Assembly: GCA_011364905.1 (NCBI GenBank)
Contig: RDNZ01000029.1
Location: 1-33,017 of the forward strand
Direction: 5' to 3'
Origin: Candidatus Thorarchaeota archaeon
GTDB lineage: Archaea > Asgardarchaeota > Thorarchaeia > Thorarchaeales > Thorarchaeaceae
DNA: 33,017 bases
This document shows positions 23,780-31,685 of this stretch, in pieces; the first letter of the stretch is position 1, and each line of letters begins with the position of its first letter. The position numbers and the translations under genes were made by a program. The notes under the pieces were generated by a model. That model searched no databases. It was not told the origin of the DNA and saw only the letters and a list, made by a program, of their open reading frames with translations.

Positions 23780-23847
23780 CTGTCACCATCCAGACCTAGT
23801 CTTGTAAGACGATGACATATTTTGAAAACATCGAACTGGTTAATAGA

Positions 23848-24051
23848 TCAGCCGCCTTCCATGTTCTTTGCGTTGAATATAAGAAATAAACCGTAAATAA
23901 GGATGATACTACCAACCACTGCCACAAGCGGAAAGAAGAGCAGCTCTAGTGGAGAAAGGCTGGGTAAATAGAAGGTCATTCCACAGAATATTAGAATCGC
24001 CCCAATCACCACAAAATTCCGACCTTTCCTTCTCTCTCGATTTGAATTCAA
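23848..24051 (-). CDS. Small two-helix membrane protein
   Basis: A 67-residue protein with a basic, hydrophilic N-terminus (NSNRERRKGRN) and two membrane helices (about 12-28 and 36-59). No family is recognised. The start is TTG at 24049-24051 with GGAGG eight bases upstream. An overlapping frame upstream (to 24145) encodes a hydrophobic stretch, ENIIYLGVIIIAVGG, directly before this start. This raises the possibility of a longer three-helix protein broken by a frameshift, but the ribosome site favours the short form. It lies about 95 bases after aIF2-beta on the same strand. Confidence 0.5.
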   Translation of the reverse strand: MNSNRERRKGRNFVVIGAILIFCGMTFYLPSLSPLELLFFPLVAVVGSIILIYGLFLIFNAKNMEGG

Positions 24052-24145
24052 AGCTCAACCCTCCTACTGCAATAATAATGACACCAAGATAAATGATGTT
24101 TTCAAATATCCCCCAAGAAATGGGTGAAATGCATGTGTGTACCAC

Positions 24146-24559
24146 TTATACTGGCCTTATCGATGTTCGGGCACCGCAGGCTGAGCAGGTCAAATAATAT
24201 GCTCCAGACTCCTTAACAATCTCAGTGTCCGGACGAGTGCAGACTGGACATATGACATAAGAATCCACGTAGCGGTTGAGAACCTCGTCTACAAGTTCAG
24301 AGGTGAACTTGCCATTGAACAGAGCGTTGCTCCCTTCGACGTTACCAGCTGTCCCGAGTTGCCCTGAAACAAACTTCAGAACCTCTTTTCCTGGTCGATT
24401 AAGGATGTTGATGATCTCTTGGAAGTTTTGCCAGATACTCCTATTCCCTTGAACTATGAGTTGAACTTCAGGAACCTGAAATCGTTCGCCAGTTCTCTTG
24501 AAGGCATCTTCTGGCACTTGGGACCGCGCTCTATCTAAAAGCTTGTCATAGTCGTCCAT
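24146..24559 (-). CDS. eif2b: Translation initiation factor aIF2 subunit beta
   Basis: The beta subunit of the heterotrimeric aIF2, which brings initiator Met-tRNA to the small subunit. The 137 residues include the N-terminal helix that binds aIF2-gamma (MDDYDKLLDRARSQVP), the alpha-beta core (GNRSIWQNFQEIINILNR and LKFVSGQLGTAGNVEG), and a C-terminal zinc ribbon with C104-x2-C107 and C125-x2-C128 (ICPVCTRPD and LTCSACGARTSI). Length matches the archaeal family. ATG at 24557-24559 follows GGAGAGAGGG. It lies just downstream of the RPA32-like gene, 54 bases away, and probably shares its transcript. Confidence 0.96.
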   Translation of the reverse strand: MDDYDKLLDRARSQVPEDAFKRTGERFQVPEVQLIVQGNRSIWQNFQEIINILNRPGKEVLKFVSGQLGTAGNVEGSNALFNGKFTSELVDEVLNRYVDSYVICPVCTRPDTEIVKESGAYYLTCSACGARTSIRPV

Positions 24560-24613
24560 AGTTGCCCTCTCTCCTAATCACTATTGAAGGTATTGCTCTG
24601 TCAATCGTAGTAA

Positions 24614-25309
24614 TCACATATCGGACGTACAGAAATGACCTATGCTAACCTCATTGAGTATCCCTTCAGCAACTAGGTTGAACAATTTCGTCTGGACCTT
24701 TTCAGAGTCTTGGCCTTTCTTCTCGAAGTAAGCAACGATCTCTTTCAAGGGAAGTCCCTCAGGAGGTGCTTCCAATCGTACATAGGCAATGATGTCATTG
24801 GCCAACTTGCCCGAAACATCTTTACTGGGAATCGAAGCCATCAATTCCTGTTGTTGCTCCATCGAGTCTTGCAACGAAACACCGCTACGGTCTAAGATTG
24901 CCCTGTAACGTTCCATAAGATGAAGACTCATAAAATTCGGATCTGTTAACTCGCGAACCACCTCAGGCGTGACATAGACTTCATCACTGTACTTTCGCAC
25001 CTTACCAACTACCAATGCTAGAATGTGTTCTTTGACTCCTTCAAGGATTGCTGCATCTTCCTCGCCCCAGACCTTCACACCAATCGTTTCAGTCCCATCA
25101 TCAATAGTTATGCTCTCAAAGCGCTTCTTACCTGAATCATCACCCTCCCTTTGAACCTTGTTGACAACAAAACCCACAAGAACAACCCGTCTTAGTTCAA
25201 CTCCAAAGGGAGAGACTACATGTGGTCCATTGTCATCCGAAAAGGTCCCATTGGTGATATCAGAGATTGATGCTCTGACCGCTGTCATCCGCTCTCTCAT
25301 TGAAGCCAT
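24614..25309 (-). CDS. RPA32-like single-strand DNA-binding protein
   Basis: A 231-residue protein with one OB fold (about 30-115: RRVVLVGFVVNKVQ, ESITIDDGTETIGVKVWGEED, HILALVVGKVRKYSDEVYVTPEVVREL). A linker contains a glutamine-rich helix (MEQQQELMAS), and a C-terminal winged-helix domain follows (about 165-231: LANDIIAYVRLEAPPEGLPLKEIVAYFEKKG). The OB plus C-terminal winged helix is the architecture of eukaryotic RPA32 (RPA2), and the IDDGT-x-x-I-x-V-x-x-W strand is typical of RPA OB folds. It would bind single-stranded DNA in replication or repair, fitting its position just after FEN1. ATG at 25307-25309 is preceded by AAAGGTTA. The OB assignment is firm; orthology to RPA32 rather than another OB protein is an inference. 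Confidence 0.83.
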   Translation of the reverse strand: MASMRERMTAVRASISDITNGTFSDDNGPHVVSPFGVELRRVVLVGFVVNKVQREGDDSGKKRFESITIDDGTETIGVKVWGEEDAAILEGVKEHILALVVGKVRKYSDEVYVTPEVVRELTDPNFMSLHLMERYRAILDRSGVSLQDSMEQQQELMASIPSKDVSGKLANDIIAYVRLEAPPEGLPLKEIVAYFEKKGQDSEKVQTKLFNLVAEGILNEVSIGHFCTSDM

Positions 25310-25362
25310 TAACCTTTAACCTACAAATCCCTCGTTGTGTCACTATATATCCGTCACGGAAG

Positions 25363-26427
25363 CTAGAAGAAATCCGAAAGCGTACTCTGGTGCGTGGAGC
25401 CCCGGATTTCTTCAAGAGCAGCTGTTAATCTCTCAAACGATTTTTGTACTCTTGCCTCGCTGAAGTCGTGCTCTGTGCAGAGGATCCTATGCAACTCGTC
25501 AAACTGAGGATTTGACCATTCTGGAGGGGACATGTCTACTTCCGGCGGATTGAGAAAAATCTCTCGAATCTCGGTATATGGAATTTCTTGGATTTCTGTA
25601 AGTTTCTCCTTGTCCTTAGGTTTCTTAGATTTCTGAAAAACAGATTCAAGATTCTCAATGGTTCCATGTTTCTGAATCAACTTCAAGGCGGTCTTTGGGC
25701 CGATTCCGGTTACACTGTCATTGTAGTCAGTCCCGATTAGTATGGCAACATCGATAAGCTTCTCACGAGTTAGATCCATAAGCCGGAGGTTCTTGTCGAG
25801 GTCTATTATTTCTGGAGTTATCGGTACTGAGGAACGACCACCTCGTCGCCTCCCAGACAGAGAAAGATTCCGAATCATTCGAGGGCAATTATAGAGTAAT
25901 GAATCGTTATCTTGGCTGGCGCTGGCCCAGACCAATCCCGAACGGGCCATTTGAGCAGCCAGTGCTTCGCCTTCCGAAGGTGCTTGAATGGCAGGGATTC
26001 CCAATGCGACCAGCAGGTTCTTGCTCTCATCAATCATAGAGGTTGTCAATCTGGAACTACCCTTCGCAGCCTTCAATGCATCCTCAGTCCGTCCTTCAGC
26101 TTGGGCAACCTTCCATTCTACGTATGCGGCTTCACGAATCTCTCTCCTTTTTTGGACCTCTTTAGCCTTCAATTTGGGGGCCTCGCCATCGAATACATAC
26201 ACAGGATAGATGCCATTCTCAAGCAAGTTTATGTTACGATAGAAAAGTCCACTCAGATGGCTAGTTACTCGACCCTGTCTGTCCGACAAGGGAGTTCCAT
26301 CCGGCTGTCTTATAATTGATAAAAACGCATAGATGGCGTTGAATGCATCAACAGCAATTTTCCGTCCAGACAGGTCAGTCAATGAAACAGGTGTTGCATC
26401 AACAATATCACCAAGTTTGGTGCCCAT
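25363..26427 (-). CDS. fen: Flap endonuclease 1
   Basis: A structure-specific 5' nuclease that removes flaps from Okazaki fragments. The 354 residues start with MGTKLGDIV; the N-terminal glycine is near the active site in FEN1. N-domain aspartates occur in KIAVDAFNAIYAFL and YVFDGEAPKLK. The I-domain carries APSEGEALAAQMA, SQDNDSLL and the helix-hairpin-helix GTDYNDSVTGIGPKTALKLI. The last residues, QSTLSDFF, form a PCNA-interacting (PIP) box. ATG at 26425-26427 follows GGAGCG. It heads a leftward group with the RPA32-like and aIF2-beta genes, driven from the divergent region at 26428-26577. Confidence 0.96.
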   Translation of the reverse strand: MGTKLGDIVDATPVSLTDLSGRKIAVDAFNAIYAFLSIIRQPDGTPLSDRQGRVTSHLSGLFYRNINLLENGIYPVYVFDGEAPKLKAKEVQKRREIREAAYVEWKVAQAEGRTEDALKAAKGSSRLTTSMIDESKNLLVALGIPAIQAPSEGEALAAQMARSGLVWASASQDNDSLLYNCPRMIRNLSLSGRRRGGRSSVPITPEIIDLDKNLRLMDLTREKLIDVAILIGTDYNDSVTGIGPKTALKLIQKHGTIENLESVFQKSKKPKDKEKLTEIQEIPYTEIREIFLNPPEVDMSPPEWSNPQFDELHRILCTEHDFSEARVQKSFERLTAALEEIRGSTHQSTLSDFF

Positions 26428-26471
26428 TCAATCCGCTCCTTCGTCATTCATACACTCAGTAGTGCCTAGAG

Positions 26472-26480
26472 GATATATGT
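26472..26480 (-). promoter_or_regulatory. TATA box for FEN1
   Basis: Minus-strand ACATATATC lies about 45-53 bases before the FEN1 ATG, placing a start site near 26450 and a leader of about 20 bases that includes the ribosome site. Confidence 0.4.
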
Positions 26481-26507
26481 TTGGCGTGATATTTACACTT
26501 CGACAGA

Positions 26508-26516
26508 TTTATAATA
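26508..26516 (+). promoter_or_regulatory. TATA box for the zinc-ribbon/aEF1-beta operon
   Basis: TTTATAATA on the plus strand is a near-consensus archaeal TATA box. It would start transcription near 26540, about 40 bases before the zinc-ribbon gene. With the box at 26472 it forms a divergent promoter pair. Confidence 0.5.
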
Positions 26517-26577
26517 ATTCATCAGCACCGCCCCCCAGACTGGTGCCCTAGGTATCAGTAAACCTTCTGGTGATAAT

Positions 26578-26754
26578 TTGGCAACTATAAGAGCTATCAG
26601 GTGTACTTCGTGTCACGCGTCTGTGTCCCCACAAGAAAACTGCGTGAAGTACAAGTGTCCATCATGCGGTGAGTTCACCATCTGGCGATGTGAGTCATGC
26701 AGACGATTCTCGAACAGGTATACTTGCCCGAATTGCGGATTCGAGGGCCCATAA
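26578..26754 (+). CDS. Zinc-ribbon protein of the COG2888/HVO_2753 type
   Basis: A 58-residue protein with four CxxC pairs: RCTSCHAS, KCPSCGEF, RCESCRRF and TCPNCGFEGP, enough for two zinc fingers. The terminal CPNCGFEGP is characteristic of the small archaeal zinc-finger family (COG2888) predicted to bind RNA and act in translation. In many archaea this gene directly precedes aEF1-beta, exactly as here. The start is TTG at 26578 behind GGTGAT with a short 3-base spacer; the frame is open further upstream, but those residues do not match the family. The exact start is the least certain part. Confidence 0.85.
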   Translation: MATIRAIRCTSCHASVSPQENCVKYKCPSCGEFTIWRCESCRRFSNRYTCPNCGFEGP

Positions 26755-26778
26755 CTAGACTTCGGAGTTGTAAGTGAG

Positions 26779-27045
26779 TTGGCGCGAGTTGTTATGACTC
26801 TTAGAATAATGCCCGAGGATCCTGACGTGGATTTGGATGATTTACTGGAGAGAATCAAAGAAGTCATTCCGAAGGGAACTGATTTAGGAGCAACGGAAAC
26901 ACAACCAGTGGCATTTGGCCTTCAAGCTCTCAGAATGAACCTAGCAAGAGACGAGTCGATGGGTGGAACTGACGATATAGAAGAGGCCATAAGCACTGTT
27001 GAGGGTGTATCACAAGTAGAAGTTGAAAGAGTTTCAAGGATGTAA
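26779..27045 (+). CDS. ef1b: Elongation factor 1-beta (aEF1B)
   Basis: The guanine-nucleotide exchange factor for aEF1-alpha. At 88 residues it is the exchange domain alone, as usual in archaea: VVMTLRIMPEDPDVDLDDLLERIKEVIP, then ETQPVAFGLQALRMNLARDES and the closing EEAISTVEGVSQVEVERVSRM. The start is TTG at 26779, which gives the normal N-terminus; ATG at 26794 would cut the first strand. It follows the zinc-ribbon gene by 24 bases and shares its promoter. About 207 bases with A/T-rich elements separate it from Cdc48, which probably has its own promoter. Confidence 0.95.
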   Translation: MARVVMTLRIMPEDPDVDLDDLLERIKEVIPKGTDLGATETQPVAFGLQALRMNLARDESMGGTDDIEEAISTVEGVSQVEVERVSRM

Positions 27046-27252
27046 AAGGCGCGTAGCTGATATGTTCCAGACTCTTGAGAAGCCAATTAACAGGTATTAG
27101 AAGCCTGCAAAGGCAAAATGCTAAGTTCTGTATCTGATTATATGGTTAACAAAGAAACATTGAATAGCAGAAACAAGACGGATTTTAATGACTGAGGCTT
27201 TCCGTCCGGTTTCTCATACTATAATAATGGTAGAGGAGGATGCTTCAAAGAA

Positions 27253-29460
27253 ATGGTCGAGATTATCCTTAAGGTCGCAGAGGCCGAACACAGAGACATT
27301 GGTCGGTTCATAGTCCGTATTGATGCTGTTTCAATGGAGAAGCTGGGAGTGAGAACTGGAGATATCATCCAGATCAAGGGCAAAAGATTGACTGCTGCCA
27401 TCGCTTGGCCAGCTTATCAGGGCGACAAAGGCAGAGAGATTATTCGGATGGATGGGCGAATCAGAAGAAATGCTGGTGTCAGTCTCAGTGAGAAAGTCAC
27501 TGTCACTCGAGCTAACGAAGAACCAGCCAAGAACGTGACACTTGCACCCACTTCAGTGCCAATCAGACCTGAACCACGGTTTGAGGAGTTCGTTAAGAGA
27601 AAACTGCTGAACTGTCCTGTGACGACTCAAGACACTGTGTTCATACCAATTCTTGGGAGAGCAATACCCTTCAAGGTTACCTCCATAAAACCAGCTGGCA
27701 CAGTTGTAGTCCAGCACTCTACGATTCTAGTCATTGCAGAGAAACCGACTGGAGATGTTATTGGTGCCGCACAGGTGACTTATGAGGAGATTGGTGGGCT
27801 CTCTGATGCAATTCAGAGAATCCGGGAGATGGTGGAACTCCCAATGAAACACCCAGAGATCTTCAAGAGATTGGGAATAGATCCGCCACGAGGGCTAATT
27901 CTCCACGGACCGCCTGGGACAGGAAAGACCCTGCTAGCAAAGGCTGTCGCTGGAGAGTCTGAGGCCAATTTTGTACATATCAATGGTCCGGAGATTATGT
28001 CTAAATTTTATGGTGAGTCAGAACAGAAACTACGGAAAATCTTTGAAGAAGCAGAGGAGAATGCACCGAGTATCATTTTCATTGATGAGCTAGATGCAAT
28101 CGCTCCTAAAAGAGAAGATGTGCAGGGCGAAGTCGAAAGACGAGTTGTCGCTCAGCTGTTGGCAACGATGGATGGACTTAAGGTACGTGGTCAGGTGGTT
28201 GTCATAGGTGCGACCAATCGTGTCAATGCTCTTGATCCTGCACTCAGACGCCCCGGAAGATTCGACAGAGAAATCGAGATTGGAGTTCCAGATGAAACAG
28301 GAAGACTGGAAGTGCTTCTCATTCATTCAAGAGGGATGCCGTTGACTACCGAGGGTGAAAATACAGTGAACTTGCAGGACCTGGCGAAGATTACCCACGG
28401 ATTTGTAGGTGCGGACCTCAATGCGTTATGTAGAGAAGCTGCAATGAAGGCCCTCAGAAGGTACCTCCCACAGATAGATTTGGAGGCTGATGAAATACCT
28501 CAAGATGTACTCGAGAAACTTGAGGTTCATTATGATGATTTCCTGGAGGCTTTGAAGGAGATCCAGCCATCCGCAGTTAGGGAGGTATTCATCGAAGTTC
28601 CCAACACGAGTTGGAGCGATATCGGAGGACTAGAGAAAGCAAAGCAGGAGCTGAAAGAGGTCGTTGAATGGCCACTTAAGAAACCTGAGTCATTTAGCCG
28701 ACTTGGTATCACACCACCTAAGGGGGTCCTTGTCTTTGGACCTCCAGGATGTGGAAAAACACTCTTGGCAAGAGCTGTAGCAACTGAGAGCGAGGCAAAC
28801 TTCATCAGTGTGAAAGGTCCTGAACTCATATCGAAATGGGTGGGCGAAAGCGAGAAGGCAATTCGAGAAGTCTTCAGAAAAGCAAGAACAGCGGCACCAG
28901 CCATTATCTTCTTCGATGAGATCGATGCTCTGGCTCCCACAAGAGGAGCAGGAGGAGATGGCCCTGGTGCAGTACATAATCAGAGAGTGATTAGTCAACT
29001 TCTGACAGAGATGGACGGACTGGAATCAATGAAAGACATCGTCGTTATTGCTGCCACAAATCGTCCGGAGCTTATTGATAAAGCACTCTTGAGGACAGGC
29101 AGATTCGATCGTTTCGTTTATGTTGATGCTCCAGATGCAGACAGTAGAAAGGCCATTTTTGAGATATATACGAAGGGCATGCCTCTCGATACCGATGTCA
29201 AGAAGCAGATTGGCAAGCTTGTTGAGCTGACAGAGAACTATGTCGGTGGCGACATAGAAGCAATCTGTAGAGAGGCGGGCATGAGAGCTTTAAGGGAGAG
29301 CATGGATAATGAACTGGTTTCTTGGAGACATTTCGAAGAGGCAGTCGGCTCAGTACATTCTTCTGTGACAAAAGAGATGTTGGAACGCTACAGGAAGATG
29401 GATATGACTTTACGAAGAGCAACCGAAGTGGATGAAGCCGCTCGTGCAATGTATGGCTAG
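27253..29460 (+). CDS. cdc48: Cdc48/VAT AAA+ ATPase
   Basis: A double-AAA unfoldase of 735 residues, the archaeal counterpart of p97/Cdc48. The N domain (1-185) has a double-psi barrel and a beta-clam. D1 carries Walker A GPPGTGKT (219-226), Walker B IIFIDELD, sensor-1 ATNR and arginine fingers [10 protein letters not shown]2 carries Walker A GPPGCGKT (496-503), Walker B IIFFDEID and TGRFDR. The last three residues, MYG, fit the HbYX rule (hydrophobic-Tyr-any) used to dock on the 20S proteasome, so this ATPase may feed the proteasome directly. ATG at 27253 is 12 bases after GGAGGAT. Another ATG at 27227, in a different frame, overlaps this start. A winged-helix gene and RibL follow closely. 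Confidence 0.97.
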   Translation: MVEIILKVAEAEHRDIGRFIVRIDAVSMEKLGVRTGDIIQIKGKRLTAAIAWPAYQGDKGREIIRMDGRIRRNAGVSLSEKVTVTRANEEPAKNVTLAPTSVPIRPEPRFEEFVKRKLLNCPVTTQDTVFIPILGRAIPFKVTSIKPAGTVVVQHSTILVIAEKPTGDVIGAAQVTYEEIGGLSDAIQRIREMVELPMKHPEIFKRLGIDPPRGLILHGPPGTGKTLLAKAVAGESEANFVHINGPEIMSKFYGESEQKLRKIFEEAEENAPSIIFIDELDAIAPKREDVQGEVERRVVAQLLATMDGLKVRGQVVVIGATNRVNALDPALRRPGRFDREIEIGVPDETGRLEVLLIHSRGMPLTTEGENTVNLQDLAKITHGFVGADLNALCREAAMKALRRYLPQIDLEADEIPQDVLEKLEVHYDDFLEALKEIQPSAVREVFIEVPNTSWSDIGGLEKAKQELKEVVEWPLKKPESFSRLGITPPKGVLVFGPPGCGKTLLARAVATESEANFISVKGPELISKWVGESEKAIREVFRKARTAAPAIIFFDEIDALAPTRGAGGDGPGAVHNQRVISQLLTEMDGLESMKDIVVIAATNRPELIDKALLRTGRFDRFVYVDAPDADSRKAIFEIYTKGMPLDTDVKKQIGKLVELTENYVGGDIEAICREAGMRALRESMDNELVSWRHFEEAVGSVHSSVTKEMLERYRKMDMTLRRATEVDEAARAMYG

Positions 29461-29480
29461 ACGATGATGGTGTGATGAAA

Positions 29481-29741
29481 ATGGCTCCATGGAACGCAAT
29501 GCCTATGACAAATCTAGTGGTCGAGATTGTGAAAAAGCGACGAGGGGTCATTCTCGATGACGAACTAATAAGAGCCCTAAAGAAAGAACTGGGAACTGAG
29601 CCTAGTGAAGCTGAACTCAATGCTGCTCTGTTGCAGCTTGAGATTAATGGACTGGTACATGTAAGCCAGATAACCAAGACGAAACGTCGGATTGAGATCA
29701 TCACTGAGGGAGCACAATTCCTTGCGGTAGATGAGGATTAA
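29481..29741 (+). CDS. Small winged-helix protein, unknown
   Basis: A protein of about 86 residues with the pattern NLVVEIVKKRRGVILDDELIRALKKELG, SEAELNAALLQLEINGLVHVSQITKTKRRIEI. This reads as helix, helix, recognition helix and beta wing of a compact winged-helix domain. I recognise no named family. The context, 20 bases after Cdc48 and 18 before RibL, makes an operon likely. It could be a DNA-binding regulator or, like many small winged helices, a protein-protein adaptor. ATG at 29481 has GGTGTGA five bases upstream; ATG 29475 and GTG 29472 are alternatives. Confidence 0.72.
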   Translation: MAPWNAMPMTNLVVEIVKKRRGVILDDELIRALKKELGTEPSEAELNAALLQLEINGLVHVSQITKTKRRIEIITEGAQFLAVDED

Positions 29742-29759
29742 GCAGCAGGTGACATCCCA

Positions 29760-30221
29760 ATGAAAGGAAAGCGAGTCCTTGCAGCGGGAAAGTTCGATAT
29801 TCTTCACCTTGGGCACATATCCTATCTTGAACAGGCAAAGGAACTGGCAGGTGAGGACGGAGAACTGATTGTGGTCATTGCTCTTGACAAGACCATCACC
29901 AGAGAACGCGGCGCCCCCCCAGTGTTCCCACAAGAACAAAGGCGAAGAATTGTTGAGTCCTTGAAGTTTGTAGATAAGGCCTTAATCGGTCTTGACACTG
30001 ACGACCATACGAAGATTGTTTCAGAGATTAATCCGGACATCGTGGCTTTGGGGTATGACCAATATACCGACACTAAGGTGATGGAGTCATTCTTTGCAAG
30101 ACAGGGTCTAAAAACAAAAATCGTAAGACTAGAGAAGCGTGATGCAGAGGGACTTTGTTCATCCACCCTAATCAGAAAGCGCATTATTGATTACTACAAG
30201 GATAATGGGACTCCGCGCTAG
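29760..30221 (+). CDS. ribL: FAD synthase, archaeal RibL type
   Basis: A 153-residue nucleotidyltransferase that adenylates FMN to FAD. The cytidylyltransferase-like motif is GKFDILHLGHISYLEQAKELA (H16-x-G-H19), followed by ELIVVIALDKTI, PPVFPQEQRRRIVESLKFVDKALIG and PDIVALGYDQYTD, all matching RibL from methanogens. The closing SSTLIRKRII replaces the ISSTxIR motif of the superfamily. Glycerol-3-phosphate cytidylyltransferase is the nearest alternative, but the EEQRR/GYDQ pattern favours RibL. ATG at 29760, 18 bases after the winged-helix gene, with a weak GGTGA upstream. The gene converges on the glycosyltransferase with only 3 bases between stops. Confidence 0.9.
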   Translation: MKGKRVLAAGKFDILHLGHISYLEQAKELAGEDGELIVVIALDKTITRERGAPPVFPQEQRRRIVESLKFVDKALIGLDTDDHTKIVSEINPDIVALGYDQYTDTKVMESFFARQGLKTKIVRLEKRDAEGLCSSTLIRKRIIDYYKDNGTPR

Positions 30222-30224
30222 ACA

Positions 30225-31580
30225 TCAGATGATTAGTTCACCTCGAGCCTCAGCTTGACGAATGATCTCATTCTTCTTCTCTATCCGCTCAAACTCCCAT
30301 TTCCACGCCAGATATACAAACACTGCAAGAACAAGTGTGATGGCTAGACCGATAATGGCGTCACCTCCGAGCTTGAAGTGTTCCGTGAAATCAGGCAATG
30401 GACCAGTAGTGAAGTAGTCCCAGTTACAGAACAGCCCAAGTAGATAGATAAAACCAACAACTGCCAGCTCCTTCATATAACCTGAAGCGTGCTCATCCTT
30501 GTCGAAGAGTACAACCATAGCCGCCATCCAATACAGGTACCAGGGCATAATCCAGCGAAATGCAAAGAGTATTCCAGGCAGTAAATACAGGTAGAGTGGT
30601 TTGAGCTCGAGAAGCTTTAGACGAATGGATTTTGCTTCTAGGTCCTGCTTAGAAGGCAGGTATGGTCTAATTGTCTTCAACATGAAGAACGCATAGAGGA
30701 CGATAGGAATAGCAGCAGGTGGCCACCAATAGTAAGTGATCGGGTCTGCAGCCAAGTTGGGCGTACCCCAAATCAAGCCAGGGAACATCGGATTCACAAT
30801 GTACACACTATAGCTGGCTGTGTTGAGAAAGTGAGAGATTAGGGATTGAAAGCTGGCCCCGAAGAACGAAGGTATGACGGAAACAAACATTGAACCAATG
30901 AACCATACTGAGGATATGGGATTCATAAGGAACAGTAATGGAAATGCAACAACAGAGTAGATTTTGGTCTGTACACTCAGGCCGAGAGTAAACATCCCTT
31001 TGCCATACTGCTTCTCCTGCCAGAGGACAAAGGACATCAACAAAAGGCAGTCCACAAGGGGTTCAAGTTTCCCACCACCTGCAGACATCAAGAGACCATA
31101 GACAAAATAGCCTGCAAAGAACAAACGAGCCCATCTTTTGGTATGCAATTTCTCCTTTAACAGAATCGATAACAAGACTAGGTTCAGATTGAAGACCAAG
31201 ACCAATAGAAAATTGAGCCATAACGGCTGCAATCCTCCAGCACCGGGGAACAACCACGTGGCTATTGCAAAGAAGATTAAACCAAAGACCGGATATTCGT
31301 ATGCTATTCCGCCCAGGTAGTCGGGTAGAACATGTTGTCCATCATTGAATACTACGAAATCACCACCCCGAGCCGCCATAGCTGCAGCAAGGTCAGTGTC
31401 GTTCATTTGGTACACGCCGAAGCCATAGATCCAGAAGGCCTCGCCATACATCTCATTTCTGTTGCGGTCTCTTTGGATGACGAGAACATTGGCAATGGGG
31501 ATAGCGATTAATGACATCACGAGCGAGAGCACTAGGTACTTGCGGTACCTGTAGATGTGCAAACTTATCGCTGACAGCAT
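30225..31580 (-). CDS. GT-C-type membrane glycosyltransferase (GT87-like)
   Basis: A 451-residue protein with about ten to twelve membrane helices. The first outer loop reads MYGEAFWIYGFGVYQMNDTDL, then GGIAYEYPVFGLIFF, resembling the E-Y-P-P motif of GT87/PIG-M-like mannosyltransferases. LGLSVQTKIYSVVAFPLLFL matches their conserved helix with a basic residue. Such enzymes use polyprenyl-phosphate sugars on the outer membrane face to build lipid-linked or cell-surface glycans. The family call is by pattern only; no sugar can be named. The C-terminus is a charged cytoplasmic tail. ATG at 31578-31580. With the GPT and ribophorin-like genes it is the third glycosylation-related gene in the window, though 14 kb away. 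Confidence 0.65.
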   Translation of the reverse strand: MLSAISLHIYRYRKYLVLSLVMSLIAIPIANVLVIQRDRNRNEMYGEAFWIYGFGVYQMNDTDLAAAMAARGGDFVVFNDGQHVLPDYLGGIAYEYPVFGLIFFAIATWLFPGAGGLQPLWLNFLLVLVFNLNLVLLSILLKEKLHTKRWARLFFAGYFVYGLLMSAGGGKLEPLVDCLLLMSFVLWQEKQYGKGMFTLGLSVQTKIYSVVAFPLLFLMNPISSVWFIGSMFVSVIPSFFGASFQSLISHFLNTASYSVYIVNPMFPGLIWGTPNLAADPITYYWWPPAAIPIVLYAFFMLKTIRPYLPSKQDLEAKSIRLKLLELKPLYLYLLPGILFAFRWIMPWYLYWMAAMVVLFDKDEHASGYMKELAVVGFIYLLGLFCNWDYFTTGPLPDFTEHFKLGGDAIIGLAITLVLAVFVYLAWKWEFERIEKKNEIIRQAEARGELII

Positions 31581-31645
31581 TTCACGCTCGACCGACGTGT
31601 GTTTTCAATGCGGAAATAATAACCTTGCTGTTACAAATTCGCGCC

Positions 31646-31651
31646 AAAAAA
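31646..31651 (-). terminator. T-tract after the PAPS-reductase-like gene
   Basis: Six T on the minus strand about 35 bases after the stop at 31686, ahead of the glycosyltransferase start; a likely archaeal oligo-T terminator. Confidence 0.35.
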
Positions 31652-31685
31652 GCGTGTTTCAAAGGAGATGTATGACTATAAGACG

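Noticed and set aside
25912..26319. 135-codon frame antisense to FEN1
   Set aside because: FEN1 is certain on the other strand and this frame shows no domain.
28530..28940. 136-codon frame antisense to Cdc48
   Set aside because: It mirrors the second AAA domain; the sense frame is unambiguous.
29198..29704. 168-codon frame antisense to the end of Cdc48 and the winged-helix gene
   Set aside because: No domain is visible and it would overlap two supported genes on the other strand.
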